A stretch of DNA of 64,000 nucleotides, taken from assembly GCF_019711535.1 (NCBI RefSeq), contig NZ_JAIGNP010000002.1, positions 372,001-436,000 on the forward strand. Direction: 5' to 3'. The notes under the pieces were generated by a model. It did not search any database and was not told where the DNA came from. It saw nothing but the letters and a program-made list of their open reading frames with translations. Positions 1 through 8,543 of the stretch are shown one piece after another. The translations under genes and the position numbers were made by a program. This DNA comes from Qipengyuania aestuarii (lineage in GTDB: Bacteria; Pseudomonadota; Alphaproteobacteria; Sphingomonadales; Sphingomonadaceae). Each line of letters starts with the position of its first letter. Within the stretch, counting starts at the first letter, position 1.

Positions 1-1336
1 AGATGGCCACGCACCACAGCACGCGCCACGCCATATGGAGGATCCTCTCGCCGCCACGGGTCGAGCCCGGGATGCGGTCGTAGATGAAGGTGAGCGCCCG
101 TTCCCCGTAGTAGCTCCAGGTCAGAAGCGTCGTAAACACGAACAGGAGCAGCGCGATGCTGGCGATCAGCGTGCCCAGCGGGATCGCGCCGATTTCGAAG
201 GGGAAGGCCGCGGCAAAGGCGCCACTGGTCATGGCGAAGCCATCGAGATCGGCTTGCCAGGCATGCAGCACCGGCGCGCCGTTATGCGTGAAATTGCCTT
301 CCACCGTCAGGATGACCAGCGCCGTCATGGTGCAGATCACGATCGTGTCGATGAAGGTCCCCAGCATCGCCATGCGGCCCTGGAACTGCGGATCGTCGGT
401 CTGCGCCACCGCGTGCGCGATCGGGGTCGAACCCTGACCGGCCTCGTTGGAGAACAGGCCGCGGGCCACACCCGCGCGGATCGCCAGGATCACGGCCGCG
501 CCCACGAAACCGCCGCTGGCCGACTGCGCGTTGAATGCGCCGCCGAAGATCCGGCTGAAGGTTTCCGGGATGTCCTGGATGTTGAGGAGGATCGCGATGA
601 TCGCCATCACGATGTAGGTCGCCGCCATGAAGGGGACGACCTTTTCCGCGACGTTGCCGATCGACTTGATCCCGCCGATGATCACGATGAACACCAGGAT
701 CGCCACGATCAGCCCACCGAGCCATTCCTCGATGCCGAACAATTCGTTGAGCCCATCGGCCACGGCATTGGCCTGGATGCCATTGCCGGTGACCAGCGCG
801 CTGATCAGCGTGCCGATGCAGAAGAAGATCGCTAGCCAGGTCCACTTGGGGCCGAGGCCAAGCATGATGTAGCTCATCGGGCCGCCGCGATACGTGCCGT
901 CGCTGGTGGTTTCGCGATAGCGGATCGCCAGCGATCCTTCGGCAAAGGCCAGCGCCATGCCGAACAGCGCGGTAATCCACATCCAGAAGATGGCGCCCGG
1001 ACCGCCCAGGGCGATGGCCGTTGCGACGCCGGCAAGGTTACCGGTTCCCACCTGGCCCGAAAGGGCGGTGGAAAGCGCCGCAAAAGGGGAGATTTCACCT
1101 GCGCCGCCGCTCTTGCGGCCAGCGAACAGGTTCTTGACTGCTGCGGGCAGGTTCGTGACCGGATAGAGCCGGAGGCCGATCATGAACCACAGACCTGCGC
1201 CCAGCAGGATGATTGCCAGCGGGGGGAAGGGCAGAATGGCCTCGCCATTCCACGTTCCACCCCAGATGAAGTCCGCCACATTGGTGACGGGGCCAAGCAG
1301 ACGTTCGTCGAACGTAGCCGGTTGGCTTGTTGCCAT
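1..1336 (-). CDS. Sodium:alanine/glycine symporter, AGCS family (3' end cut off by window edge)
   Basis: Reading the minus strand from the ATG at 1336 gives about 445 residues without a stop before the window edge. The sequence is that of the AGCS (alanine or glycine:cation symporter) family: an N-terminal GTWNGEAILPFPPL segment, the glycine-rich GQVGTGNLAGVATAIALGGP region, and SNEAGQGSTPIAHA near residue 315. The family imports alanine or glycine with sodium across the inner membrane using about ten helices. The start is supported by GAGGGG about 8 bases upstream. Family members are usually 450-540 residues, so only the C-terminus is missing. It is divergent from secE. Substrate specificity cannot be read from the sequence. 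Confidence 0.93.
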   Translation of the reverse strand, partial: MATSQPATFDERLLGPVTNVADFIWGGTWNGEAILPFPPLAIILLGAGLWFMIGLRLYPVTNLPAAVKNLFAGRKSGGAGEISPFAALSTALSGQVGTGNLAGVATAIALGGPGAIFWMWITALFGMALAFAEGSLAIRYRETTSDGTYRGGPMSYIMLGLGPKWTWLAIFFCIGTLISALVTGNGIQANAVADGLNELFGIEEWLGGLIVAILVFIVIIGGIKSIGNVAEKVVPFMAATYIVMAIIAILLNIQDIPETFSRIFGGAFNAQSASGGFVGAAVILAIRAGVARGLFSNEAGQGSTPIAHAVAQTDDPQFQGRMAMLGTFIDTIVICTMTALVILTVEGNFTHNGAPVLHAWQADLDGFAMTSGAFAAAFPFEIGAIPLGTLIASIALLLFVFTTLLTWSYYGERALTFIYDRIPGSTRGGERILHMAWRVLWCVAI

Positions 1337-1572
1337 TGAATTTCCCCTCATGCGTCCCGTAATCGAGAAGCGCGCAGGCTAGCCATGCGGGGGGCGCTTG
1401 AAAAGGCGCAATTGCGCTGCTTCCCACGGCTTGCGTTTTTATTGCGCTCCGCCTAGACGGCTTTGCGTCTTCCGACATCGATGAAGGAAAAGCCCCTCCC
1501 GACCTTGTATCGGGGCGGCGAAACCCCCATCCCGGAAGCGACACAAATTCTAGCTTCGAGAGCGCATTCATC
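1337..1572. other. Divergent spacer between the AGCS gene and secE
   Basis: This 236-base spacer serves the symporter gene leftward and secE rightward. I looked for the tRNA-Trp gene that precedes secE in many bacteria and for a glycine riboswitch upstream of the symporter, and saw neither. A five-base-pair hairpin (CCCGA/TCGGG, near 1508-1524) is present but has no obvious role. Confidence 0.6.
1431..1459 (+). promoter_or_regulatory. Possible sigma-70-type promoter for secE-nusG
   Basis: TTGCGT (1431-1436) and TAGACG (1454-1459) are separated by 17 bases, about 115 bases before the secE start. Matches to the consensus are partial, so this is only a candidate. Confidence 0.35.
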
Positions 1573-1806
1573 ATGGCCGAAAAAGCCGACAACACAGCCA
1601 AGGTCGCAAAAGCGAACAAGACCTCGCCCGCCGAGTTCATTCGGCAGGTACAGACCGAAGGCCGCAAGGTCGTGTGGCCGACATGGCCCGACACGGTCCG
1701 CATCGCGATTTTCGTGTTCATCATGATGACGATCCTCTCGCTCTTCTTCCTCGGCGTCGATTCGCTGTTCGGCGCCCTGGTGCGCTGGCTGCTGACGCTG
1801 GCCTGA
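1573..1806 (+). CDS. secE: Preprotein translocase subunit SecE
   Basis: This 77-residue protein is the small essential subunit that clamps SecY in the SecYEG protein-export channel of the inner membrane. It has the single-helix short form usual in alphaproteobacteria: a charged N-terminus, the conserved amphipathic RKVVWPTW segment at residues 31-38, and one membrane helix at about 42-66. It lies 22 bases upstream of nusG, the classic bacterial order, so the two are probably co-transcribed. The ribosome-binding site is weak (GAGAG). The identification rests on the VVWPT motif, length and synteny. Confidence 0.95.
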   Translation: MAEKADNTAKVAKANKTSPAEFIRQVQTEGRKVVWPTWPDTVRIAIFVFIMMTILSLFFLGVDSLFGALVRWLLTLA

Positions 1807-1828
1807 TCTGACAGGGGTAACGAGACAC

Positions 1829-2365
1829 ATGGCACGCTGGTACATCATCCACGCCTATTCCGGCTTCGAGAACAAGGTTCGCGATTCGATTATCGCGGAA
1901 GCCGAACGCCTCGGCCTGTCCGAAGGCGTCGAAGAAGTGCAGGTTCCGACCGAAACCGTGACCGAAGTGAAGCGCGGCAAGAAGGTGCAGGTCGAACGCA
2001 AGTTCATGCCCGGCTACGTGCTGGCAAAGCTCAACATGACCGACGACGTCTATCACCTCGTGAAGAACACGCCGAAGGTCACCGGCTTCCTCGGCAATAA
2101 CAACAAGCCGCAGGCCATTTCTGAGCGTGAAGCCGCCCGCTATTTCGGCGGTGTCGAAGAGGCGAAGTCCGCTCCGAAGAAGCAGGTCAGCGTCGATTAC
2201 GAAATCGGCGATCAGGTCAAGGTGCTCGACGGGCCCTTCGCCAGCTTCAACGGTGTTGTCGAGGAACTCGATTTCGACAAGCAGAAGGTCAAGGTTTCGG
2301 TTTCGATCTTCGGCCGCGCCACTCCGGTGGAACTGGAATTCGAACAGGTCGAACTGGTCAAGTAA
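1829..2365 (+). CDS. nusG: Transcription termination/antitermination factor NusG
   Basis: NusG binds RNA polymerase, reduces pausing and links it to Rho or the leading ribosome. The 178 residues fit the family. The NGN domain spans about 1-110 (ARWYIIHAYSGFENKV start, FMPGYVLAKL core), and a KOW domain follows at about 122-178 with the GDQVKVLDGPFASFNG motif. It follows secE and ends at a strong intrinsic terminator. In many bacteria rplK comes next; here two unrelated minus-strand genes intervene. Confidence 0.98.
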   Translation: MARWYIIHAYSGFENKVRDSIIAEAERLGLSEGVEEVQVPTETVTEVKRGKKVQVERKFMPGYVLAKLNMTDDVYHLVKNTPKVTGFLGNNNKPQAISEREAARYFGGVEEAKSAPKKQVSVDYEIGDQVKVLDGPFASFNGVVEELDFDKQKVKVSVSIFGRATPVELEFEQVELVK

Positions 2366-2388
2366 GACCCTACGAAACGATTTTCGAT

Positions 2389-2421
2389 AGGGCGCTCTTC
2401 CGCTGGGAAGGGCGCCCTTTT
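2389..2421 (+). terminator. Intrinsic terminator after nusG
   Basis: GGGCGCTCTTCC (2390-2401) pairs with GGAAGGGCGCCC (2406-2417) around a GCTG loop with one G-U pair, followed by TTTT. It lies between convergent nusG and the CPBP protease gene, whose stop is at 2426. Confidence 0.9.
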
Positions 2422-2425
2422 CGTG

Positions 2426-3175
2426 TCAGGTCGCGGGCATGATGCCCAGCTTGGTGGCGTATGACAGGCTCATCATGATCGTGTCCACCGCGACATGGGC
2501 GATGATGCAGGCCCACAGATTGCCCTTGTTGTGAAAGCGCAGCCAGCCCAGACCGATGCCGACCACGCCTGTTATGATCACGCCGCCCAGCCCCTGATAG
2601 GCGTGGGGGAGGCCAAACAGAATCGCCTGGATAAGGATGATCGGCCAGACCCTGCCGCGCAGGCCGCCAAGGCGGGAAAGCCGGTCCATGAGATAGCCGC
2701 GCCACAGCAATTCCTCGCCGAAACCGGCCGAAAAGAAGGCAACCAGCGCGATCCACAGCGCGAATTGGAACGGGCTTTCGGTGACCCAGCCCAGCACCTG
2801 CCCGACGTCGGGCGTGGTCAGGCCGATCGCTTCCACCAGCATCGCGCCGAGCGTGAACCATCCGATGATCGCGACCGTCGCGGCCACCGCCCAACCCAGG
2901 GTGGTGCTCCAGCTCGTTGGCGCTTTCAGATTCCACGCCTGTTCCACCGCGGCATCGCGGCGCAGCCAGTACCAGGCCATCAGCAGGGCCCCGGCCATGC
3001 CGCCCGCCGTGGACAATGCAGCTCCGGTGGAGGTAATCGAAAACTGGCCGTCAGCCGTCGTGAAGCCCCAGATCAATGCCGGCGGGATCTGGGCGATGAA
3101 ATAGACCAGCAGTATCGTGATGAACTGCCAGATGAACCGGCCCCAGCCCAGCTCGCGTGCGTCGGTTCGTATCAT
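2426..3175 (-). CDS. CPBP-family intramembrane metalloprotease (CAAX protease-like)
   Basis: The 249-residue polytopic membrane protein carries the signature motifs of the CPBP/ABI family (Pfam Rce1-like): EELLWRGYL with E154, E155 and R159, FGLPH with H191, and HVAVD with H227 and D231. These residues form the intramembrane metal site in the family. About seven or eight hydrophobic segments are visible. The natural substrate is unknown; bacterial members are implicated in bacteriocin immunity and membrane-protein processing. It lies downstream of pspA on the same strand with a 76-base gap, so co-transcription with the envelope-stress gene is plausible but unproven. Confidence 0.9.
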   Translation of the reverse strand: MIRTDARELGWGRFIWQFITILLVYFIAQIPPALIWGFTTADGQFSITSTGAALSTAGGMAGALLMAWYWLRRDAAVEQAWNLKAPTSWSTTLGWAVAATVAIIGWFTLGAMLVEAIGLTTPDVGQVLGWVTESPFQFALWIALVAFFSAGFGEELLWRGYLMDRLSRLGGLRGRVWPIILIQAILFGLPHAYQGLGGVIITGVVGIGLGWLRFHNKGNLWACIIAHVAVDTIMMSLSYATKLGIMPAT

Positions 3176-3251
3176 GCGCAGTCTTTCTCTCGGTCAATCG
3201 GCCGGGAAGATTGGTCCGGCGCCGATCCCGTAACAGCTTGCTGCCGGGTGA

Positions 3252-3944
3252 TCACGCGGCCTTGGTGCGTTTTCCGCCTTTGCCCGCAGCTTTCTTCGTC
3301 ACCGCGGCGCTGTCGCGCCGCATGGCGGCAAGCTCTTCCTCGATTGCCGAGCCGCGGCGCAATTCCTCGATCTCGCGCTCGATCGAAGCGTTGGCGCATG
3401 TCTGTGCGTCTTCCTCCACGGCGAAAGTCGTTCGTTTTTCGAGCGCGTCGATCCGGTCCAATCGGCGCTCCGTGCGGCTGCCATGATGGCTGGCGGCACC
3501 TGCCGCAGTGGTCTCAGCGGCCACCTGATCGGCCCGCTTCTGCCTCACCTCTTCGCGCTTTGTTTCGAGCTTGCCGATCGCCGCTTCGATTTCGGCGATA
3601 TCTTCCGCGAGGCTGGCGATATCGCGGCCGGTCCGTTCTTCCTTCTCCCGGCAGTCTTCCCGCGCCATCAGGGCCTGCCGCGCAAGGTCCTCGCGGCCGT
3701 GATCCATCGCGACCTTGGCTTTCTCCGACCATGCCGCAGCTTGGTTTTCGGTCTGCGACAATTCGGTTTCCAGCCGTTCTTTCTGCCGCCGCGCCTTGGT
3801 GATCTCGCCGTGAAGATCGACAATGGCATCCTCGATTTCCCTTTGCAGGCGGGAAAGCATTTTCACCGGATTGGTCGCCGCGTCGAGAGCGCTCGTGACG
3901 TTGCTGGAAATCAAGTCGCGAACCTGCACAGTAATTCGAAACAT
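3252..3944 (-). CDS. pspA: Phage shock protein A (PspA/IM30 family)
   Basis: The 230-residue, almost entirely helical protein begins with the MFRITVQVRDLISSNV amphipathic helix. ALDAATNPVKMLSRLQREIEDA and long charged coiled-coil helices follow, as in PspA/IM30/Vipp1 (ESCRT-III-like) proteins. Such proteins polymerise on the inner membrane and preserve it under stress. The start has the strong ribosome site GGGGAAGG 6 bases upstream. The C-terminus is lysine-rich (TKKAAGKGGKRTKAA), an unusual basic tail. I found no pspF, pspB or pspC here and no convincing sigma-54 promoter upstream, so its control differs from the enterobacterial system or is encoded elsewhere. Confidence 0.92.
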   Translation of the reverse strand: MFRITVQVRDLISSNVTSALDAATNPVKMLSRLQREIEDAIVDLHGEITKARRQKERLETELSQTENQAAAWSEKAKVAMDHGREDLARQALMAREDCREKEERTGRDIASLAEDIAEIEAAIGKLETKREEVRQKRADQVAAETTAAGAASHHGSRTERRLDRIDALEKRTTFAVEEDAQTCANASIEREIEELRRGSAIEEELAAMRRDSAAVTKKAAGKGGKRTKAA

Positions 3945-4162
3945 GCTATGCCTTCCCCTGCAATTGTATTCCCGGTTAGTCCTGAACAGGTAAATTTCCG
4001 CTTATCTTGGCAAGTCGCGCGCAAGGCCGTCGGCGGATGCAGGTGGGGATTTCCTACACGGCTCTGATGGGGCAGGGTTGGCCGATGAATCGCCTCTGCT
4101 CCACCACCGGTTTCGCCGCGCGCCAGGCGGCGATCGGGAAGGCGGAAAATTTGCCTCAGGGG

Positions 4163-4180
4163 TGTGCTCCATGTGCTCCA
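4163..4180. repeat. Perfect 9-base tandem direct repeat upstream of rplK
   Basis: TGTGCTCCA occurs twice head to tail at 4163-4171 and 4172-4180. It sits just before the inverted repeat at 4185-4210 and about 45 bases upstream of the candidate -35 box, so it could bind a regulator. No factor is recognised. Confidence 0.6.
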
Positions 4181-4184
4181 TCCT

Positions 4185-4210
4185 GTAGGATTACCGCAGG
4201 GCAATCCTAC
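4185..4210. repeat. Inverted repeat GTAGGATT-N10-AATCCTAC
   Basis: An exact 8-base inverted repeat with a 10-base spacer, followed on the plus strand by TTTC. It could be an operator for the divergent pspA/rplK promoters or a weak hairpin. Confidence 0.6.
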
Positions 4211-4222
4211 TTTCGGCCGTGC

Positions 4223-4250
4223 TTGCATTTACGGTCAGAATCGCTATGTG
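4223..4250 (+). promoter_or_regulatory. Possible promoter for rplK-rplA
   Basis: TTGCAT (4223-4228) and TATGTG (4245-4250) are separated by 16 bases, leaving an untranslated leader of about 125 bases before rplK. The match is partial. Confidence 0.35.
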
Positions 4251-4382
4251 CGCGCCTTCCCAAACGACAGTTACGGGAACCCCACGCGGGAGGACTGCGA
4301 TCCGTCAGGATGCAGACCGCTCGACCGCTCAACATGAGGCATCCTCGTCAGATGGTGCCGACAGTGTGAAAGGAGGCCAGTG

Positions 4383-4814
4383 ATGGCCAAGAAGATCGAA
4401 GGCTACATCAAGCTGCAGGTGCCCGCGGGCACTGCAAACCCCTCGCCGCCCATCGGCCCTGCGCTGGGTCAGCGCGGCGTGAACATCATGGAATTCTGCA
4501 AGGCGTTCAACGCTGCCACGCAGGACCTCGAAAAGGGCGCTCCCATCCCGACGGTCATCACCGTCTATGCGGACCGTTCGTTCACCTTCGTCACGAAGAC
4601 CCCGCCGGCATCGTTCTATCTGAAGAAAGCTGCCAAGCTGAAGTCGGGTTCGAAGGAGCCGGGCAAGGTTTCGGCCGGAACCATCAAGCAGAGCGCGATC
4701 AAGGAAATCGCCGAAGCCAAGATGGTCGACCTCAATGCGAACGATATCGATCAGGCCATGAAGATCATCGAAGGCTCCGCGCGTTCGATGGGCCTCGAAG
4801 TGGTGGAGGGCTAA
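4383..4814 (+). CDS. rplK: 50S ribosomal protein L11
   Basis: L11 forms the GTPase-associated centre of the large ribosomal subunit together with 23S rRNA. The 143 residues are standard for the family: the N-terminal [20 protein letters not shown] flexible segment, [19 protein letters not shown], and the C-terminal rRNA-binding domain from about residue 75. I chose the ATG at 4383 over the in-frame GTG at 4380 because AGGAGG at 4371-4376 is then six bases upstream and the protein begins MAKK as usual. The rplA start follows 4 bases after the stop. Confidence 0.98.
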   Translation: MAKKIEGYIKLQVPAGTANPSPPIGPALGQRGVNIMEFCKAFNAATQDLEKGAPIPTVITVYADRSFTFVTKTPPASFYLKKAAKLKSGSKEPGKVSAGTIKQSAIKEIAEAKMVDLNANDIDQAMKIIEGSARSMGLEVVEG

Positions 4815-4818
4815 GCAC

Positions 4819-5511
4819 ATGGCAAAGCAGACGAAGAACCAGCAGGTCCGCGCAAAGCTCGACAGCGAGAAGCTTTACACGGTCGAAGAAGCTCTCGCCA
4901 CGCTGCGCGAGCACAAGTCGAAGTTCGACGAGACCGTCGAAGTCGCGATGAACCTCGGCGTCGACCCGCGCCACGCCGACCAGATGGTCCGCGGCATGGT
5001 TTCGCTTCCCAGCGGCACCGGCAAGGACGTGAAGGTCGCCGTGTTCGCCAAGGGCGACAATGCCGAGAAGGCCCTGGCCGCCGGCGCCGACAAGGTCGGT
5101 GCGGAAGACCTCATGGAAGACATGCAGAACGGCAATCTCGATTATGACCGCGTCATCGCGACGCCGGACATGATGGGTGTCGTCGGCCGTCTCGGTAAGG
5201 TTCTGGGTCCCAAGGGCCTGATGCCGAACCCGAAGCTGGGCACCGTGACTCCGAACGTGGAACAGGCCGTGAAGGACGCCAAGGGCGGCCAGGTCGAATT
5301 CCGCGTTGAAAAGCAGGGCATCATCCACTCCGGCATCGGCAAGCTGTCGTTCAAGGACGAAGACCTGAAGACCAACTTCAAGGCTCTGACCGATGCGATC
5401 GTCAAGGCGAAACCGTCGGGTGCCAAGGGCAAGTATGTCCGCAAGGTCACGCTGACCAGCTCGATGGGTCCCGGCCTCAAGGTTGACCTCGGCGAAGTCG
5501 AAGGCGCGTAA
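4819..5511 (+). CDS. rplA: 50S ribosomal protein L1
   Basis: L1 binds 23S rRNA at the mobile L1 stalk and, in many bacteria, represses its own mRNA. The 230-residue length and the motifs [27 protein letters not shown] and [12 protein letters not shown] are diagnostic. It forms a two-gene operon with rplK. The rplJ-rplL-rpoB genes that often follow are absent, and a bidirectional terminator and a membrane-protein gene come next. Confidence 0.98.
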   Translation: MAKQTKNQQVRAKLDSEKLYTVEEALATLREHKSKFDETVEVAMNLGVDPRHADQMVRGMVSLPSGTGKDVKVAVFAKGDNAEKALAAGADKVGAEDLMEDMQNGNLDYDRVIATPDMMGVVGRLGKVLGPKGLMPNPKLGTVTPNVEQAVKDAKGGQVEFRVEKQGIIHSGIGKLSFKDEDLKTNFKALTDAIVKAKPSGAKGKYVRKVTLTSSMGPGLKVDLGEVEGA

Positions 5512-5578
5512 GCTTCACGCTTGATACCCGATAGGAGACAGCGCAAATAAAAAGCGCTTTCCTACACAGAACAGATTT

Positions 5579-5610
5579 GAAAGGGCCGGGGGAAACTCCG
5601 GCCCTTTCTC
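5579..5610. terminator. Bidirectional terminator between rplA and the DUF2339 gene
   Basis: GAAAGGGCCGG (5579-5589) pairs perfectly with CCGGCCCTTTC (5598-5608) around a short loop. A and T flanks on the two sides let it act both for rplA and for the convergent gene, whose last codon it overlaps. Confidence 0.85.
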
Positions 5611-8500
5611 ATTGCGGCGCGGGCGAAGCATTCAATTGCCTGGAATAGAACCAGCCGATCCCGATCAGGCTGGCGCCCAGTGCCACGAAGCTCGCAATGC
5701 GCAGCAATCCTTCCAGCCCCGCAGTGTCGATGATGAAGACCTTCAGCACCGTTCCGGTCATCAGCACCAGCGAACCGACCCGCCACAATCGCTCGTCCCG
5801 CGCGCTCCCGATCAAGAGAAAGGCGATCGCGAGCAGGATACCGATGAGAGAACGCAGCAAATCCTCGGTCTGAGACATGGGCAGCATATCGAAGTAGGTT
5901 CCGGCGAACACCTGCCGCAGCAAGGTCACGCCGCCGAGTGCGGCAAGCGCCATGATCGCGCTGTCGGTAAAGCGCCGCCACTCGGGCCACCACAGCCGCG
6001 CGGACCACAAGGCCCCGATGCCAGTCGCATAGGCCGCGAGGGCAAGGTTGGCCAAGGGGACTGGCCCGACAGCCTGATGCTCCCAGAGAGGATTATGCAG
6101 GATGACGGTGAACCAGAGGAAATGGAGAAACGATGCGGAAACAAAGGCTGTCGCGATCAGGCGATCCTTCAGCCCCAGCCAGATGCCCCAGCCGATGGCC
6201 AATAGCGCGCTCTGCCACAGTGTCCGCTCCGCAAGACCCTTCGCGGCAAAGTCGGGCAGCGAATTCAGCGCGAATAGCTGCTTGAACACGACGTGGGCGA
6301 CAATGAGCGCGAATGGCAGAGCGATCAAGAAGAGCGGGATCGGCCGTTCGCGATAGCTTGGGATGCTGATTTGAGTAAAAGCCAGCGCGAGCGCAAGCGG
6401 GAGGATAAATCCGAACACGCTCCGCAGATTCGGCAGACAGGTCAGCAGCATCGGATCGCCGGCCAGAGCCCGCGTTCCTTCGTATATCCACTCGCCGGTA
6501 GGTGTGATGGCCCATAGCGCCATGCAGACGATCAGCGCCAGCGCAGCGGAAGACCGCTCTGGCAAGGCGTAACGGATGGCCACAGCCAGCGTCCCCGCCA
6601 CCCAGACCAGGACAATCGGCGCGAGGATCTGGGCCAAGGCGGCGAAGAGCAGCAGTCCTGTGATGAACTCGGCTGCCATTCTCGTGCGCACGGAGCTGCG
6701 CATTGAGGCAATCGCGGCAAAGGGCAGCCCAGCGGCGAACCAGCGCAGGAAAGACAGGACCGAAGCTTCGCTCCGCCCATCGAACAGCGTGTCGACCTCG
6801 CTCAGCCGCTGATCGGCAACGGGTAGCAGGATGAGTGGCCCGAATGCTGCTATCCAGAGGAGTGCGGAAAGCGATCGGCTATCGGCGGCGCGTTCGCGCA
6901 GGATGTAGGCCAGACCAAGCGCAATGGCGCTGGCGGCGAACGGCAGGGTGGCATCGGGTAGCAGACAGGCTGCGGCAAGAAAGGCCAGCAGTCCTGCGCT
7001 GGCTAGGTTGGCTGCCAGCTCCCCATTGGCCCGGCGTGTCCACAGAGTTAAGGCCGCAATGGTGGGAAGGGCCAGCAGCAAGAACAGGCCGATCCCTTCC
7101 CAGATGCGCAGCGCATCGCGGTCGAAAGTATCGAAGGTCCACAGTGCAATCAGGCCGATCACCAGCGGCACGGCGGCGGTGCTGAGCGCTTCAAGCACTG
7201 CCTCGCTGCCGCGACGCAGAAGCATGAGCGGGACCGCGGCGAAAATGATCGCAAGCGCGGCAGCGACCACTGCGAAGAAGAAGGGATCGGGTGCTGGCCA
7301 TAGCTGGAGCAGAACCACTCCGATTGCCGCTGCCATCGCACTGCCAGCACGCATGGCGGGCTTGCTCCAGCCGAACCACGCCAGCGTGGCGCCAAGCAGA
7401 AGATAGAGGCCCCAGGCGAGCGGTTGGTAGCCTCCCGCGTCCACCAACACTGCGAGCTGCAATCCGGCCGCGCCAGCCGCAGCAAAACGAATAGGCTGCT
7501 CGAATTGTTCGATATCGAGCAGAGCGGGTATCAGCGTCCCGAGAACAACGAAATATAGGCCCAGAGCGAGGATATCGGAAAAAGAATAGTCGCCGCCGAT
7601 CAGGAGCAGCGCGCCCCAACCCAGCCCGCCCATCAACGCGCCGAGACCCAGCCACGAGCGTTTCTGGCGGTTGGCAGTCTGCGTGAGGCCGCCGGTCACC
7701 AGCACGAGATACAGCGCCAGCATCGGCAGGTTCGCATCATCGCCGCCGACCAAGGCAGGCGCAGTAAATCCGCCGACGAGGCCGAGCACCGCGCTTGGCA
7801 GGCCAAAGCGATAGGAGAGGAAAATGGCTAGCGCCGTCACACCGGCGAGCCCCAGGAAGGCCAGCGTCTGGCCGATCAAAGCGTACTGCGTGCCGGCGAG
7901 ATAGAACGCGGCGTAGAGTGTCGCCAGTCCTGCGCCCGCCAGCGCCTGGCGAACGCGTTCGTCCTTTACGCGGTCTTCGAACCGGAAAGTCACTTCGGCA
8001 GCGACCAGCAATCCGATGCCAAAAAGGAAAGACAGGGCAACGCGCACTTGCGGCGTAAGCAGTCCGGATTCGATCGAATAGCGGACGAGAAACACGCCTG
8101 CCAAAGCCAATGTGATGCCGCCAGCCCAGATGGGGAGGCGGCGTCCGAAAATGTCCTCGAGATCGAGGCTGAAGTTTCTTTGTGGTGCTTGGCTATCGTC
8201 GGCTTGCTCGGTGCTCTTTTCCCGCTCGGGAGGTTGCACTTGCGACACGAGCACCGGCTCGTCGCTTCGGCTCAGGGTTACGGCAGGGACTAGGTCCGGC
8301 TTCTGCTCTACAAGCGGTTCTGGCTCGGCATCTTCATCTGCTTTGGTTGCAGATCCGGTTGCCGAAGCCAGCGCAAGCAGCTGCCAGGCATGTTCGTGAT
8401 AGCGATCATTCAGTTCTTCGATCCGCCGTTCGGCAGCCGCGACGCGCTTGAAAAGCACCACGCAGGCGACGAACAATCCGACGGCGACAAGTTCAAGCAT
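5609..8500 (-). CDS. Large DUF2339 multi-pass membrane protein
   Basis: The 963-residue protein has a short N-terminal anchor helix, a coiled and acidic cytoplasmic stretch (about 20-115), then some two dozen hydrophobic segments to the C-terminus. The segment around residues 115-150 (FGRRLPIWAGGITLALAGVF) and the repeated glycine/alanine-rich helices match the DUF2339 family (Pfam PF10101), whose function is unknown. The first helix followed by AAAERRIEELNDR is typical of the family. No catalytic motif is visible. It is followed by a 43-base gap from the CinA-like gene on the same strand and may be co-transcribed with it. Confidence 0.85.
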   Translation of the reverse strand: MLELVAVGLFVACVVLFKRVAAAERRIEELNDRYHEHAWQLLALASATGSATKADEDAEPEPLVEQKPDLVPAVTLSRSDEPVLVSQVQPPEREKSTEQADDSQAPQRNFSLDLEDIFGRRLPIWAGGITLALAGVFLVRYSIESGLLTPQVRVALSFLFGIGLLVAAEVTFRFEDRVKDERVRQALAGAGLATLYAAFYLAGTQYALIGQTLAFLGLAGVTALAIFLSYRFGLPSAVLGLVGGFTAPALVGGDDANLPMLALYLVLVTGGLTQTANRQKRSWLGLGALMGGLGWGALLLIGGDYSFSDILALGLYFVVLGTLIPALLDIEQFEQPIRFAAAGAAGLQLAVLVDAGGYQPLAWGLYLLLGATLAWFGWSKPAMRAGSAMAAAIGVVLLQLWPAPDPFFFAVVAAALAIIFAAVPLMLLRRGSEAVLEALSTAAVPLVIGLIALWTFDTFDRDALRIWEGIGLFLLLALPTIAALTLWTRRANGELAANLASAGLLAFLAAACLLPDATLPFAASAIALGLAYILRERAADSRSLSALLWIAAFGPLILLPVADQRLSEVDTLFDGRSEASVLSFLRWFAAGLPFAAIASMRSSVRTRMAAEFITGLLLFAALAQILAPIVLVWVAGTLAVAIRYALPERSSAALALIVCMALWAITPTGEWIYEGTRALAGDPMLLTCLPNLRSVFGFILPLALALAFTQISIPSYRERPIPLFLIALPFALIVAHVVFKQLFALNSLPDFAAKGLAERTLWQSALLAIGWGIWLGLKDRLIATAFVSASFLHFLWFTVILHNPLWEHQAVGPVPLANLALAAYATGIGALWSARLWWPEWRRFTDSAIMALAALGGVTLLRQVFAGTYFDMLPMSQTEDLLRSLIGILLAIAFLLIGSARDERLWRVGSLVLMTGTVLKVFIIDTAGLEGLLRIASFVALGASLIGIGWFYSRQLNASPAPQ

Positions 8501-8543
8501 TGCAGTTCAGGCTAGTCCGAGCACGACAGTGCGCAAGTCCGAC

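Larger units (their letters stand above)
3945..4382. other. 438-base divergent spacer between pspA and rplK
   Basis: No coding frame here has family resemblance or a ribosome site; the open frame at 4007-4369 looks like chance. The spacer holds a perfect tandem repeat TGTGCTCCA x2 (4163-4180), an inverted repeat (4185-4210) and a possible rplKA promoter (4223-4250). It must serve both pspA and the ribosomal protein operon. Confidence 0.6.

Noticed and set aside
1337..1450. Glycine riboswitch upstream of the AGCS symporter
   Set aside because: The conserved aptamer core segments are not present.
2495..3802. Long open frame on the plus strand across the CPBP and pspA genes
   Set aside because: It is antisense to two recognised genes; its translation is rich in Arg, Pro and His with no family resemblance, as expected of GC-rich shadow frames.
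3945..4382. Possible sigma-54 promoter and pspF next to pspA
   Set aside because: No TGGCA-N7-TGC element at correct spacing and no AAA+ activator gene were found.
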